DNA of 41,157 bases from an uncultured Opitutales bacterium (GTDB lineage: Bacteria; Verrucomicrobiota; Verrucomicrobiia; Opitutales; Intestinicryptomonadaceae), in the NCBI GenBank assembly GCA_944389315.1, contig CALXLX010000011.1, positions 1 through 41,157 on the forward strand, in the 5' to 3' direction. The first letter of the stretch is position 1. The number at the start of each line of letters is the position of its first letter. This document shows positions 1 to 8,550 of this stretch, in pieces. The notes under the pieces were generated by a model. That model searched no databases, was not told the origin of the DNA, and worked only from the letters and a program-made list of their open reading frames with translations. Made by a program: the position numbers and the translations under genes.

Positions 1-440
1 TCTAAAGAGCCGCTTTTGAGCGTCTTGACGGATTTCTTGTCTGGATCGAGCGCTATTACGGAATCCTTCACCCATTTTACGCCTCCGGGGATGCAGTCTG
101 CCTGCGGCTTGTAAACCTCGTCGGGCGAATAGACGCCCGAGGCGATAAGAGTGAACCCGGGCTGGTAGAAATGCCTGTCGGAGGGATCTATTATGGTAAT
201 TTCCGCTTTAGGCAGCCTGCCGACCAGCCTCGCAGCTGCGCTTATGCCGGCCGCTCCGCCGCCTATTATCAAAATTTTTCCCTTCGCGCCGGACTTCGAC
301 GCAAAGCTGTACACACCGAATCCTACCGCCGCCGCGCCTATGGCGCCCGCCGCAATAAATTTTCTGCGGGAAATTTTTGCGGGGCGAAAATCCGCCGCAC
401 CGGAGATCTGAATATCGTTAGATTCGAGTATGTTTTTCAT
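1..440 (-). CDS. Tat-exported SQR-like FAD oxidoreductase (partial, C-terminus beyond left edge)
   Basis: The reverse strand reads open from ATG at 440 to the window edge, giving the first 146 residues. Seen: an N-terminal twin-arginine segment (SRRKF, residues 24-28) followed by a hydrophobic Ala/Gly stretch, then a Rossmann FAD-binding start with GGGAAG (60-65), and the block HFYQPGFTL. That block is typical of sulfide:quinone oxidoreductase and flavocytochrome c sulfide dehydrogenase-like pyridine nucleotide-disulfide oxidoreductases. Expected role: a periplasm-facing flavoprotein passing electrons from sulfide or a related donor to quinone or a cytochrome. The catalytic cysteines normally lie further into the protein and cannot be checked here, so sulfide as substrate is inference. 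It diverges from the porin at 579. No Shine-Dalgarno precedes the start; the promoter at 450-478 places transcription almost at the ATG. Confidence 0.8.
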   Translation of the reverse strand, partial: MKNILESNDIQISGAADFRPAKISRRKFIAAGAIGAAAVGFGVYSFASKSGAKGKILIIGGGAAGISAAARLVGRLPKAEITIIDPSDRHFYQPGFTLIASGVYSPDEVYKPQADCIPGGVKWVKDSVIALDPDKKSVKTLKSGSL

Positions 441-449
441 TAGACAATG

Positions 450-478
450 ATTAACGTTTTTTGGCTGAAACTTGTCAA
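450..478 (-). promoter_or_regulatory. Predicted sigma70-type promoter of the SQR-like gene
   Basis: On the minus strand TTGACA (478-473) and GTTAAT (455-450) are separated by exactly 17 bases. Only nine bases separate the -10 box from the ATG at 440, so the transcript would begin within a few bases of the start codon. The -35 is a perfect consensus and the -10 matches four of six positions. Confidence 0.5.
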
Positions 479-548
479 CGTGAAAGCGCATTTAGGGCTC
501 GGATGTAGGTGCGAAGGAGGTTTTCGAGTGCTTTTTTGCTTTACGAAT

Positions 549-554
549 TATAAT
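549..554 (+). promoter_or_regulatory. Possible -10 box of the porin gene
   Basis: A perfect TATAAT lies 24 bases before the porin start at 579. No convincing -35 sits 16-18 bases upstream, so this is a weak call based on the -10 only. Confidence 0.3.
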
Positions 555-578
555 TTATGTTCTTATATTTTTTCCCCG

Positions 579-1883
579 ATGAAAATTTTAAAAGCGGCGT
601 TTTTGGCTATAGCATCTTCCTTCTCTGTAATGTTTGCACAAGACAAGGTTCTCTTGGACGCCCTTGTGAATAAGGGGATAATATCCCAAGAGGAGGCGTC
701 GGCTGCGGCCAAACAGACCGTCCAGATAACGTCAGACAACCCGGATTTAAGAAAGTTCATAATTTCCGGCAGACTTCAGACGCAGTTCTATTGGTCGGAG
801 GCTGGGTCCGATTCTCCGGCGGAGGTTCCTAACCAGTCGGACTACGGCTTTCAGATACGAAGGATAATCCTTAAACTCGAGGCGAAACTTTCCGACGATT
901 GGCGCGCGGTAATTTCAACGGACTGCGCCCGCGTCAACGCCAATGGCGCAAAATATCTGCTGGATAACTATATCGCAAAAAAAATATCCAGCGAATATCT
1001 CAACGGCGAACTGTTCTTGGGGTATAAGAAGGTAAACTTCGGGTGCGAGGAGAACATGTCGTCGGGGGCTTTGATGACCATAGAGAGGTCTGTCTCTAAC
1101 AGGTATTTTGTGGGGATGCAGTCTGACAACGGCAGGCTGGGATTTGGCACGCGTTATGTGGGAGTATATTGGGACGCCAAGGTAAAGCAGGTCGAAGGCC
1201 TGGCCTATTGCCTGGCGGTGACCAACTCCATAAACGAGGCTATACTTCCCCAGGAGCGCCTCGGGGGAGACCCGGACGGAGCAAGGTCTGATTCCACCCC
1301 CAATCTATGGGCGAGCGTATCGTACACGCGCAAATTTTCCGACGATATAAATATAAAGTTCGGGCTGAACTTCGGCTACGGCATAGGCGCAAATGCGGTT
1401 TCCGACGATAGGCACGGCTATATCGTGGGCGCGGAGCCCTACATTATTGGCAATGTGGGCAATTTCAGATTCTGGGCGGACTATTTGGTCGCCGATGTGC
1501 AATACGGCAAGGATTTCAATTCTTCAAATGCGGTTCCGCAGGGCTTCAACGTATGCGGCGAGTATGTTTTCGACATAGAAAGCTGGGGCAAGCTCGGCTT
1601 TGCGGTGCGCTACTCGGGCCTGTTTACGGACGGCAGGGGCATGGGCATGAGCGATGTGTACCCCAAGGTGCAGAATGTCTCGGCGGCGCCGGACAAGTGC
1701 TATGATTCCTCCCAGTCGATTTATGCCGGATTAAACTGGTATATTTCGGGCAACGACGATGTAAAACTCCAGATAGGCTACGAGCGCGCCGAGCTCTACG
1801 GCTCGCCCAGCGACGAAATTCTCGCGGGGAACAAAAGCGCAAGCGCCGATATTGTCAGGGTGCAGATGCAGATAAATTTCTAA
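579..1883 (+). CDS. OprP/OprO-like outer-membrane porin
   Basis: A 434-residue protein that starts with a clear signal peptide (MKILKAAFLAIASSFSVMFAQ), so the ATG at 579 is preferred over an upstream in-frame ATG at 447 that would put 44 non-signal-like residues in front. After a short helical segment (LLDALVNKGIISQEEA, about residues 28-43, typical of Verrucomicrobia and Bacteroidota porins) come alternating beta strands such as ISGRLQTQFYW and QIRRIILKLEAKLSDDWRAV, and the chain ends in aromatic residue Phe (VRVQMQINF), the usual beta-barrel assembly signal. This matches the phosphate-selective porin O/P family, trimeric outer-membrane channels for anions. Real selectivity cannot be read from sequence. 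It is transcribed alone, divergent from the SQR-like gene. Confidence 0.8.
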   Translation: MKILKAAFLAIASSFSVMFAQDKVLLDALVNKGIISQEEASAAAKQTVQITSDNPDLRKFIISGRLQTQFYWSEAGSDSPAEVPNQSDYGFQIRRIILKLEAKLSDDWRAVISTDCARVNANGAKYLLDNYIAKKISSEYLNGELFLGYKKVNFGCEENMSSGALMTIERSVSNRYFVGMQSDNGRLGFGTRYVGVYWDAKVKQVEGLAYCLAVTNSINEAILPQERLGGDPDGARSDSTPNLWASVSYTRKFSDDINIKFGLNFGYGIGANAVSDDRHGYIVGAEPYIIGNVGNFRFWADYLVADVQYGKDFNSSNAVPQGFNVCGEYVFDIESWGKLGFAVRYSGLFTDGRGMGMSDVYPKVQNVSAAPDKCYDSSQSIYAGLNWYISGNDDVKLQIGYERAELYGSPSDEILAGNKSASADIVRVQMQINF

Positions 1884-2103
1884 ACGCCCCTGCGGCCGAT
1901 GCGCCTTTAGCGTTTCCCGCAGGCCTGTGCGGCGCTTATTCTATAGCGGCGTTTGAAGAAAATAGGCCGCAAAAAAAAATTTGCAAAAAATGGGAAGTAT
2001 ATTCAAACTTCAGTTGTTTGCAGACGTCTATTTGTTTGCGGGCGAGAGTTCCGGGCGGATATTCCGGAGAAAAAAATAAATTGAACCCAATCCTAAGAAT
2101 ATA

Positions 2104-3048
2104 ATGAAAAGAAGAGAATTTGTCGCGAAAACAGCCGCTGCTGCGGCCGCAGCACCCTTTGCGGGTAATTTGTTCGCAGCGGAGGCGGATTCTTCAAAAC
2201 CGGTAGACATGGTGGCCCTCGCTGGGGGAGAGAGCGCCAAGGCCATGTTTGAAAAGGGCATAGCCGAAATGGGCGGAATGTCCAGGTTTGTCAAGAAGGG
2301 GGATAGCGTTGTCGTCAAGCCGAATATCGGTTGGGACAGGCCTCCGGAGTTCGGCGCAAATACGGACCCCCAGCTTGTGGGCGCTGTTGTAAAAGCGTGT
2401 TTCGACGCGGGCGCGAAGGAGGTTTTATGCTTCGACCATACCTGCGGAAACAATTGGGCGGAAAGATACGAGGTAAGCGGAATCAAGGCCGAGGTGGAGA
2501 AGGCTGGCGGCCAGATGGTCGGCGGGAATACCCAAAATATGTATGTCAAATGCGCAATTCCCAAGGGGAAGCGCCTTCATGAGGCGCTCGTCCACAGGCT
2601 TGCGGTAAATCCGGACGTCTTTATAAACATGCCTGTTCTCAAGCACCACAGCGGGGCAAAGGTCACTTGCGCGCTGAAGAACTATATGGGCTGCATCTGG
2701 GACAGGGGATATTGGCACAGGAACGACATGCCACAGTGCATCGCGGACTATGCCACATTCCAGAAGACGACGCTAACTATAGTCGACGCCTTCAGGGTGA
2801 TGCTTACGGACGGGCCGAGAGGCAAGAGCCCGGACCGTTCCCCGATAGCAAAATATCAGATTATTTCCACTGACATAGTTGCTGCAGACGCGGCTGCCGT
2901 GAAGATTTTTGCGTCTGTTGCGGCGGCAAATAACATGGGCAAGCCCTACGACTTGTCCGAGATAACGTACGTCGCTTTGGCCGAGGCGCTCGGCGTGGGT
3001 ACGGCTGACATATCGCGCCTGAACGTAAAGCGCGTTTCAATGGCTTGA
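2104..3048 (+). CDS. Tat-signalled DUF362 protein
   Basis: A 314-residue protein beginning with a twin-arginine signal (MKRREF, then an Ala-rich hydrophobic run ending near GNLFAAE). The rest follows the DUF362 (PF04015) pattern: VVVKPNIGW near residue 70, a Cys-containing HTCGNNW segment, VFINMPVLKHHSGAKVTCALKNYMG around 176-200, and IVDAF with D-A-A/V-K-I-F near the end. The biochemical role of the family is not established; members are often found beside ferredoxin-like proteins and are thought to be involved in redox reactions. Here the stop codon is one base before the start of the six-cluster polyferredoxin at 3050, so the two are almost certainly translated together and probably act together in the periplasm or at the membrane. 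Confidence 0.8.
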   Translation: MKRREFVAKTAAAAAAAPFAGNLFAAEADSSKPVDMVALAGGESAKAMFEKGIAEMGGMSRFVKKGDSVVVKPNIGWDRPPEFGANTDPQLVGAVVKACFDAGAKEVLCFDHTCGNNWAERYEVSGIKAEVEKAGGQMVGGNTQNMYVKCAIPKGKRLHEALVHRLAVNPDVFINMPVLKHHSGAKVTCALKNYMGCIWDRGYWHRNDMPQCIADYATFQKTTLTIVDAFRVMLTDGPRGKSPDRSPIAKYQIISTDIVAADAAAVKIFASVAAANNMGKPYDLSEITYVALAEALGVGTADISRLNVKRVSMA

Positions 3049-3049
3049 T

Positions 3050-4882
3050 ATGAGAGGCGTGTTTCTGAAGGCCGCGCGGATCTTCCGCGTGATATTCGCG
3101 CTTGCGTTTTTCCTGTTCATAAGTGCGCAGTTTCTCGACGTATACAACGATCTGCCGAAGTGGTATTACAAGTATAACCCGGCGTGGATTCAGTTTACGC
3201 CGTCGTTCTTGCGGGCGGTTTCGGGCGCGGCTTTGGCTTCGGCGTGGGTTTTCATATGCCTGGTGCTGCTTAGCCTGGTGTTCGGCAGGGCGTATTGCTC
3301 GTTTTTATGCCCGTTCGGGATACTTTCGGATATACTCAGGAGGGCGGCTCTGTTGCCGTCGCGCCTGCCGCTCCTTAGGAATTCGGCGTTGGGCAGGAAG
3401 TGCGGAAGGCTGTTCGGGAAAATGTCTTTTGCGCCGGCGAGAAATATTGTCAGGGCGGCTTTTTTGCTTTTGGCAATATTCTTTGTGGCAATGGGGTGGA
3501 CGGCTCTGCTCGGATTTATAGATCCGTATTCGCTCTTCGGGAAGGTCGCGGGGGGAATGCTTCATACGGTTTCCGGATATGCGGTAAATGTCCTCAGCGA
3601 CGTATTTTATTCTTTCGGGATATATTCTGTCGAGCCGACCGCCGGGTCCGTGGCAATACCCGTTCTTTCATTTCTTGTCTCCATATTGATCCTTATCGCA
3701 CTCTTTGTGGCAAGCGCCTTCAGGGGCAGGATATTCTGCAATACGATATGTCCCGTGGGGGCTTTCCTGGGCATATTGGGGAAATTCTCCCTGTTTAAGA
3801 TGCGCATAGACGAATCCGCCTGCGTGAAGTGCGGCATGTGTGCCAGAGAATGCAAAGCCCAGTGCATAGATTTTAAAAATAAAACAATAGACTCCTCAAG
3901 GTGCGTGGATTGTTTCAACTGCGCGTCTGTATGCCGCAAAGATGCTATATATTTCGGCCTCGGCATAGGGCGCGGCAAAAGCAGGATAGCCGCAAATAGG
4001 GCTCCCGTAGGGGGCGTTTCAGCCTCGGCCGGCGCAAAGGGCAAGGGCGAAAATGCCCTTTCGTGCGACTTGGGCCGCAGGGCTTTTGCCCCGCGGCTGA
4101 CGGGGCTTCTCCTTGCCCTGTTTGGAGCTGCCCGCGCCGACGCCCAGGGGTTGAGGCGCCGCAGGCGGCGTCTCGGCGGGGGTGATTGCGCGGATGATGA
4201 CAATAACGTATCGGCGTTCTCCCTTCCGGGCAATAGGCCTGACAAGCGCCTTACGGTACCTCCCGGTGCGGGGAGCATAGATAACTTTTTGGAGCATTGC
4301 ACGGGCTGCCAGATATGTGTTGCCGCATGCAAGGCGCACATACTGAAGCCTTCGGTGGGGGAGTTTGGACTTGCGGGGTTTATGCAGCCGTTTATGGATT
4401 ATTCCGCCGGTTTTTGCCTGGATACTTGCCACGACTGTTCAAAAGTATGCCCGACGGGGGCCATAAATTTTGTCACAAAGGCCCAGAAGAGGAATATCCA
4501 GATAGGCAGGGCTATTTTCAATGAGGACTTGTGCGTAGTAAAGCGCGACGGCACAGATTGTTCGGCCTGCGGCGAGCATTGCCCGGCCCAGGCCATAGAG
4601 ATGTTGCCTTTCGGCGAGAAGGAGAAAAATTTGTACATACCGCATGTGCACAAAGAAGTGTGCATAGGATGCGGGGCATGCGAGTATATATGTCCGGTAG
4701 TTCCCCATAAGGCCATAGTGGTAAGGGGGCTTGCGGTTCACCGCCAGGCCAAGACTTTCAGCGACAATATGCGCATATATAGGCCGGAGCGGGATACTCT
4801 GCAAAAAAAGCCATCCGTCGGAGGTGAAAAAACGGGGAAGGGCGGCTCTGGCCCGGCGGGGGCAAATCCGTTCCCGTTCTGA
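3050..4882 (+). CDS. Membrane polyferredoxin: NapH-like plus NapG-like halves fused
   Basis: A 610-residue protein with about four or five membrane segments in the first 240 residues carrying two CxxxCP motifs (C83/C87 and C230/C234), as in NapH and CcoG membrane ferredoxins. Six complete [4Fe-4S] cysteine sets follow: 258-268, 285-295, 417-427, 456-467, 495-511 and 538-548. Between the second and third sets sits GRRAF followed by a hydrophobic run (342-362), resembling an internal Tat/NapG signal, then a run of six Arg and an acidic patch. The arrangement reads as NapH fused to NapG. Expected role: electron transfer between the quinone pool and a periplasmic partner, here probably the DUF362 protein encoded one base upstream. 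Similar fusions next to DUF362 genes occur in Bacteroidota as far as I recall; the physiological partner is unknown. Confidence 0.82.
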   Translation: MRGVFLKAARIFRVIFALAFFLFISAQFLDVYNDLPKWYYKYNPAWIQFTPSFLRAVSGAALASAWVFICLVLLSLVFGRAYCSFLCPFGILSDILRRAALLPSRLPLLRNSALGRKCGRLFGKMSFAPARNIVRAAFLLLAIFFVAMGWTALLGFIDPYSLFGKVAGGMLHTVSGYAVNVLSDVFYSFGIYSVEPTAGSVAIPVLSFLVSILILIALFVASAFRGRIFCNTICPVGAFLGILGKFSLFKMRIDESACVKCGMCARECKAQCIDFKNKTIDSSRCVDCFNCASVCRKDAIYFGLGIGRGKSRIAANRAPVGGVSASAGAKGKGENALSCDLGRRAFAPRLTGLLLALFGAARADAQGLRRRRRRLGGGDCADDDNNVSAFSLPGNRPDKRLTVPPGAGSIDNFLEHCTGCQICVAACKAHILKPSVGEFGLAGFMQPFMDYSAGFCLDTCHDCSKVCPTGAINFVTKAQKRNIQIGRAIFNEDLCVVKRDGTDCSACGEHCPAQAIEMLPFGEKEKNLYIPHVHKEVCIGCGACEYICPVVPHKAIVVRGLAVHRQAKTFSDNMRIYRPERDTLQKKPSVGGEKTGKGGSGPAGANPFPF

Positions 4883-5387
4883 TGTTGCGAGTGTTTCCTC
4901 TTTTGCGATTTCCCATGTAGCGCGCAGGGCGTGTCTGTGTGGGCGCTTTGCGGCTCAAATTATTGTTGCGCATGCGCTTCTCCGCGGCAGAAGGAAATGG
5001 AGCATTTGCTTTCGGTTTAAGATAGGCTGGGGCAATGCTTTTTTGTTGCCGCGCAAGAGAAAATAATGCCGCTATTTATGTTTTAAACGGCCTTTCTTAT
5101 CCGTAAATACGGGATAGACGCTATGTATACGCCCCATGCTTTTGTAAAAGAATGAAAGTTCTTTTTGACAGGTAATAATTTTAATATTTCTGTTTTTATA
5201 TAAAATTTATATTGCATATTTTCAGATTGTTAGAAATAAAATATTTTGTTTTTAAATTGACACATATATTCTTATTATTTCTTATTAAATAGGTCTTTGA
5301 AACGGGGAATTGGTTTGTCGTCATAGAGGTTGCCCATATCTGCCAGCCAATTTTGCCAAATTTTGAAAATCTCTAACTCTCGGAAAT
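4883..5387 (+). other. AT-rich intergenic region before the PEP-CTERM gene
   Basis: About 500 bases without a supportable gene. The first 200 bases are ordinary composition; from about 5150 the sequence is very AT-rich. Two perfect TTGACA hexamers occur (5165-5170 and 5257-5262). The second is followed by a tandem 10-base repeat (5269-5288, unit TTCTTATTAT/A). No -10 box at the ideal distance is convincing for either. A small imperfect hairpin lies near 5099-5117. Most likely this is the regulatory region of the surface protein gene at 5388. Confidence 0.4.
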
Positions 5388-6737
5388 ATGAAAAAACAAA
5401 ATACCATAATGTGCGCATGCGGAGCGCTTCTAATTCAACCCATGCTCATGGCGTTTTCCGGCGGCGGATTGTCAGACAATCCATGGAATATTCCCAACGA
5501 TCCTTCGCAGGATATAATGCTCGATCAAAGCGGATATTATCGCGGCGGAAATGCGCGCAGCCTTTCTACGGCGGATACGGGAGATTTTGTAATAGTAAAC
5601 AACAATATGCAGTTGTCCGCCGATGCGGAAATCGCTCTGGACAATAGGGGCGATAGCCTGACGCTCAGCGAGCGTTCGCTTTTAATGTATGGTCTCCAAG
5701 AGAAAAACACGACTACAAACATGGGAAAACTCACCGAATTTATCGGGTTTGTAGGGTCCGATTACAATGCGGAGTCCTCCTTTATCTGGAGGGCCAGCGG
5801 AGCCATAACGGGCGTGGCCAATTTTAAGGATAGGGCATCTCTGGTCGTAGATTCGGGCGGGTACAGAGTGACAAATTCGGGCAATATATCCTTCTTGTCG
5901 GATCCGGCTGTAGATGGCGAAAACTACAGCAACACCTTGCGGGTATCTAAAACTTCCTCTTTCATAAATGACGGAAGCATTCTCATGGAGAGCAAGGGTG
6001 TTTTAGATGTTGGTGGTAGTTTTACAAACAATGCCCAATTAACCCTCCGGCAGGGGTCTAAGATGTTAGTAAGGAACGGCGCGGAGTTTGTCTCTAATTC
6101 CGAAGGTACTATGGATATATTTGATCTTGTATTGGAGACCGGCTCCACTTTTAAATCGGCCTCCACGGACACCTTGAAAGTTTTTGGATCCTCGCAATTC
6201 GAAGGGGCTCTTAGCACAAACGGCAGCCTTCGACTGAGCGGAGATGTTGTATTCCTCGAGGAGATTACCCTCGGAGAGGGCGGAGTCATAGAGCTTGCGG
6301 ACGTTGATATGGATTTGCAATCTGACAGGATAGGCACTGTTGAAGGGCAACAAGTAGGGATAGTTTTGCAGGACGGCTCCAGCAACCATCTTGATATAGC
6401 CGTCATGGCTCCGGAGTTCGCAAGCCTTGAGCTGAATAATGCGGATCTGACCATAGACATATACGACGAATTTATCATAGCCGGGGAGGTATCCGGATAC
6501 GGCGACTATCAGCTTGTCATAAACAATTTTAACGAGGGCAAGGTGGCCTTTGCCTCTATCGCGGACGATTTCGACATGTCGAGGGTTGTCTTGAAGGACG
6601 GTTCTGGAAATATTCTTGGAAACGCCTATTACGCAGACGGATATGTCACTCTCATACCAGAACCCGCCCATTATGCGTTTGCCATGGCGCTTCTTTCTAT
6701 GCTTTTAGCATACTATAGAAGGGGTAGGAATAGGTAA
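5388..6737 (+). CDS. PEP-CTERM sorted surface/secreted protein
   Basis: A 449-residue protein with a Sec-type signal at the N-terminus (about residues 1-24) and a C-terminal sorting signal: Pro-Glu-Pro at 424-426, one hydrophobic segment (428-443) and a basic tail (RRGRNR). This is the PEP-CTERM signal processed by exosortase in Gram-negative bacteria. The body is Gly/Ser/Asn/Asp-rich with many short beta segments (SGNISFLSD, NDGSILMESKGVLDVGG, GSTFKSASTDTLKVFG), suggestive of a beta-helix like autotransporter passenger domains. Function is probably cell-surface, extracellular-matrix or adhesion related; the exact role is unknown. No exosortase or second PEP-CTERM gene lies in the window. It is a single-gene unit ended by the strong terminator at 6784-6834. 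Confidence 0.82.
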   Translation: MKKQNTIMCACGALLIQPMLMAFSGGGLSDNPWNIPNDPSQDIMLDQSGYYRGGNARSLSTADTGDFVIVNNNMQLSADAEIALDNRGDSLTLSERSLLMYGLQEKNTTTNMGKLTEFIGFVGSDYNAESSFIWRASGAITGVANFKDRASLVVDSGGYRVTNSGNISFLSDPAVDGENYSNTLRVSKTSSFINDGSILMESKGVLDVGGSFTNNAQLTLRQGSKMLVRNGAEFVSNSEGTMDIFDLVLETGSTFKSASTDTLKVFGSSQFEGALSTNGSLRLSGDVVFLEEITLGEGGVIELADVDMDLQSDRIGTVEGQQVGIVLQDGSSNHLDIAVMAPEFASLELNNADLTIDIYDEFIIAGEVSGYGDYQLVINNFNEGKVAFASIADDFDMSRVVLKDGSGNILGNAYYADGYVTLIPEPAHYAFAMALLSMLLAYYRRGRNR

Positions 6738-6783
6738 TATTAACCCTTTTATGGGCTTGAGGCGGATTTTTCCTCCAAATATG

Positions 6784-6834
6784 GCTCCCGCATTCTTATG
6801 AGTTGATTCATAGGATCATGCGGGAGCTTTTTTT
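6784..6834 (+). terminator. Rho-independent terminator after the PEP-CTERM gene
   Basis: A perfect 10-bp stem GCTCCCGCAT / ATGCGGGAGC (6784-6793 and 6818-6827), with a secondary small stem in the loop, is followed by seven T (6828-6834). Confidence 0.9.
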
Positions 6835-6914
6835 GTGCGCTAAGGGGTGGAAGCACCATACATTTTGGTAAAACTTCTTGCAGGTTTTGGAAATATGTAA
6901 TTTCATTTCTGCGT

Positions 6915-7823
6915 ATGAAACTATTAAAGTTTTTTTCCGCGGTATTGTTGTTTGTATCGTCTTTTGCGGCGCTTTTCGCAAAGGAGATGCGCGTGCTTGG
7001 CATAGGGAACTCCTTCACATGGAGCTTGGAGAAATATCTGCCGCAGGTTGCGGCCTCTGCGCCAGATTGCAAACTTATCTTCGATGTTGCTGGGGTCGGC
7101 GGGTGCGAGCTTGAACGCCACTGGCGCTATATAATCGAGGAGTCGAAAGACCCTTCCTTAAAGCACTACAAGAAGGGCAAGGCCTCAATGATGGAAATGC
7201 TCTCGAAGGAAAAATGGGATATGGTCGTAATACAGCAGGCCAGCCACGACAGCTGGAAGCCCGAGACTTATTTTCCGTACGCGTCCAATATTGCCGATTT
7301 CGTGAAGGGAAAAGTTCCTACGGCCGAGATAGTGTTGCAGCAGACATGGTCCTACAGGGCCGACGACATGCGCCTAAAAAAGTGGGGCATAGACCAAACC
7401 AAGATGTACGCCCTTGCCCGCGCGGCGTATATAGAGGCGGCAAAGAAGCTCAATGTCAGGGTGATACCCTCGGGTGATGCCGTGCAGATTGCAAGGAAGC
7501 AAAAGGGCATAAATTACGTCCCTCCTTCAGATGAATATTTGAAGTCCTTAAAATATCCCGAGAAGATAAAGGATAACGACTGCATCGTCGGCAGATATAT
7601 GTGGAAGAAAGGCAAGGGGGGCAAATATACAATTCAGAAAGACACCATACATCTCAATCCCGCGGGGGAGTATCTGCAAGCCTGCGTATGGTTTGCGTTC
7701 ATATTCGACGAGCCCACAAGCAAAATAACCTTCAAGCCCGATTTTATGAGCGAAGCCGACGCCGAGCTTTTCAAGAAGGCCGCCCAGGAGGCCGTTGACT
7801 CTTTCAAGCAGGTTAAGAAGTAG
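6915..7823 (+). CDS. Secreted DUF4886 / SGNH-fold hydrolase
   Basis: A 302-residue protein with a signal peptide (MKLLKFFSAVLLFVSSFAALFA). The mature part opens with GIGNSFTWS, block I of SGNH-like hydrolases with candidate nucleophile Ser33, and has D243-x-x-H246 in DTIHLNPAGEYL, matching block V. A conserved VVIQQASHDSW segment lies near residue 105. This combination is the DUF4886 family, common in carbohydrate loci of Bacteroidota and Verrucomicrobiota and presumed to be esterases or deacetylases acting on glycans; no substrate is established. The stop lies eight bases before the flavin reductase-like gene, so the two may be co-transcribed, although there is no obvious functional link. 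Confidence 0.75.
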   Translation: MKLLKFFSAVLLFVSSFAALFAKEMRVLGIGNSFTWSLEKYLPQVAASAPDCKLIFDVAGVGGCELERHWRYIIEESKDPSLKHYKKGKASMMEMLSKEKWDMVVIQQASHDSWKPETYFPYASNIADFVKGKVPTAEIVLQQTWSYRADDMRLKKWGIDQTKMYALARAAYIEAAKKLNVRVIPSGDAVQIARKQKGINYVPPSDEYLKSLKYPEKIKDNDCIVGRYMWKKGKGGKYTIQKDTIHLNPAGEYLQACVWFAFIFDEPTSKITFKPDFMSEADAELFKKAAQEAVDSFKQVKK

Positions 7824-7831
7824 CCTCACAT

Positions 7832-8341
7832 ATGGAAATGCGCAAAATAGACATAAAGGCTCTGGACGAGAATTTCATAAGGAACATAGGCTTTGAGTAC
7901 ATGCTCGTCTGCAGCGGAAGCAGGGATTCCTTCAATATGATGACCGCCAGCTGGGGCGGGGTGGGGTTTGTGTGGAACAGGCCCTGCGCCTTCGTGATGA
8001 TAAGGCCGGAGCGCTATACATACAAGTTTATGGAGGAAAACCCGCATTTTACACTCTCCTTCCTCGGGGAGAACAGGCATGCGTACACCGTCTGCGGGAC
8101 AAAGTCCGGCAGGGATACGGACAAAGCGAAGGAAGCCTCCCTCACTCCGTTGGAGCTTTCGGAGGGGGCGGTCTCCTTCGTCGAGGCGAGGCTTGCCCTT
8201 GTCTGCCGCAAGATTTATGCGGACGGCATGAGACCAGATTGCTTTTTGGACGAATCCGTGCTCTCCGCGTGGTACGGCGGAAAGCGCGGCGGGTTCCACA
8301 AGCTATACATTGCGGAGATCCTGTCTGCCTACGCGAAGTAA
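7832..8341 (+). CDS. Flavin reductase-like (FMN-binding split-barrel) protein
   Basis: A 169-residue cytoplasmic protein. FNMMTASWGGVGFVWNRPCAFVMIRPERYTYKFM is the hallmark N-terminal block of the flavin reductase-like FMN-binding family (MTASWG, then RPxRxTYxxxE), followed by FTLSFLGE and a GTKSGRDTDKAKEA block. Members bind FMN as dimers and reduce flavins or act as small flavoproteins; short family members like this are often annotated flavoredoxin. A second in-frame ATG lies two codons downstream, and either start is possible. It follows the DUF4886 gene closely and is ended by the terminator at 8386-8414. Confidence 0.8.
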   Translation: MEMRKIDIKALDENFIRNIGFEYMLVCSGSRDSFNMMTASWGGVGFVWNRPCAFVMIRPERYTYKFMEENPHFTLSFLGENRHAYTVCGTKSGRDTDKAKEASLTPLELSEGAVSFVEARLALVCRKIYADGMRPDCFLDESVLSAWYGGKRGGFHKLYIAEILSAYAK

Positions 8342-8385
8342 GGCGAGTCGGCCGAATTCAGCAGCCGTTTTCCCCTCGAGCTATG

Positions 8386-8414
8386 CGCGCGTCTTTTAGA
8401 TGCGCGTTTTTTTT
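8386..8414 (+). terminator. Rho-independent terminator
   Basis: An 8-bp stem CGCGCGTC / GATGCGCG with one G-T wobble and a TTTTA loop is followed by eight T (8407-8414). It ends the DUF4886-flavin reductase unit. Confidence 0.88.
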
Positions 8415-8550
8415 GCCCAGTTTCCCTTCTCCTGCCGCCCTTTTGGAAAGGGGCCTTTTAGGCGCGCTGGGCGAATCTGCCAGAAGGGGCCGGCGAGGCC
8501 CCCTGCCATGCTTCCGCGGAAAATTTAAAAAAAGGCTTGCATTTTAAAAA

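Noticed and set aside
447..578. Upstream in-frame extension of the porin
   Set aside because: The added 44 residues are not signal-like, and a clean signal peptide begins at the ATG at 579; a TATAAT box also lies inside the extension.
1889..1923. CCTGCGG / CCGCAGG inverted repeat after the porin
   Set aside because: The loop is about 21 bases and no T-run follows, so it is not a convincing terminator.
2014..2039. Direct repeat TTGTTTGC spaced by 18 bases before the DUF362 gene
   Set aside because: Only two short copies; could be chance, and no matching regulator or further copies were seen.
3607..4341. A long minus-strand open frame opposite the polyferredoxin
   Set aside because: The plus strand encodes six perfect ferredoxin motifs here; the minus frame has no family resemblance and is a GC-rich shadow.
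8486..8502. GGGGCC / GGCCCC hairpin between the flavin reductase gene and csoR
   Set aside because: No T-run and no conserved context; a good terminator already lies at 8386-8414.
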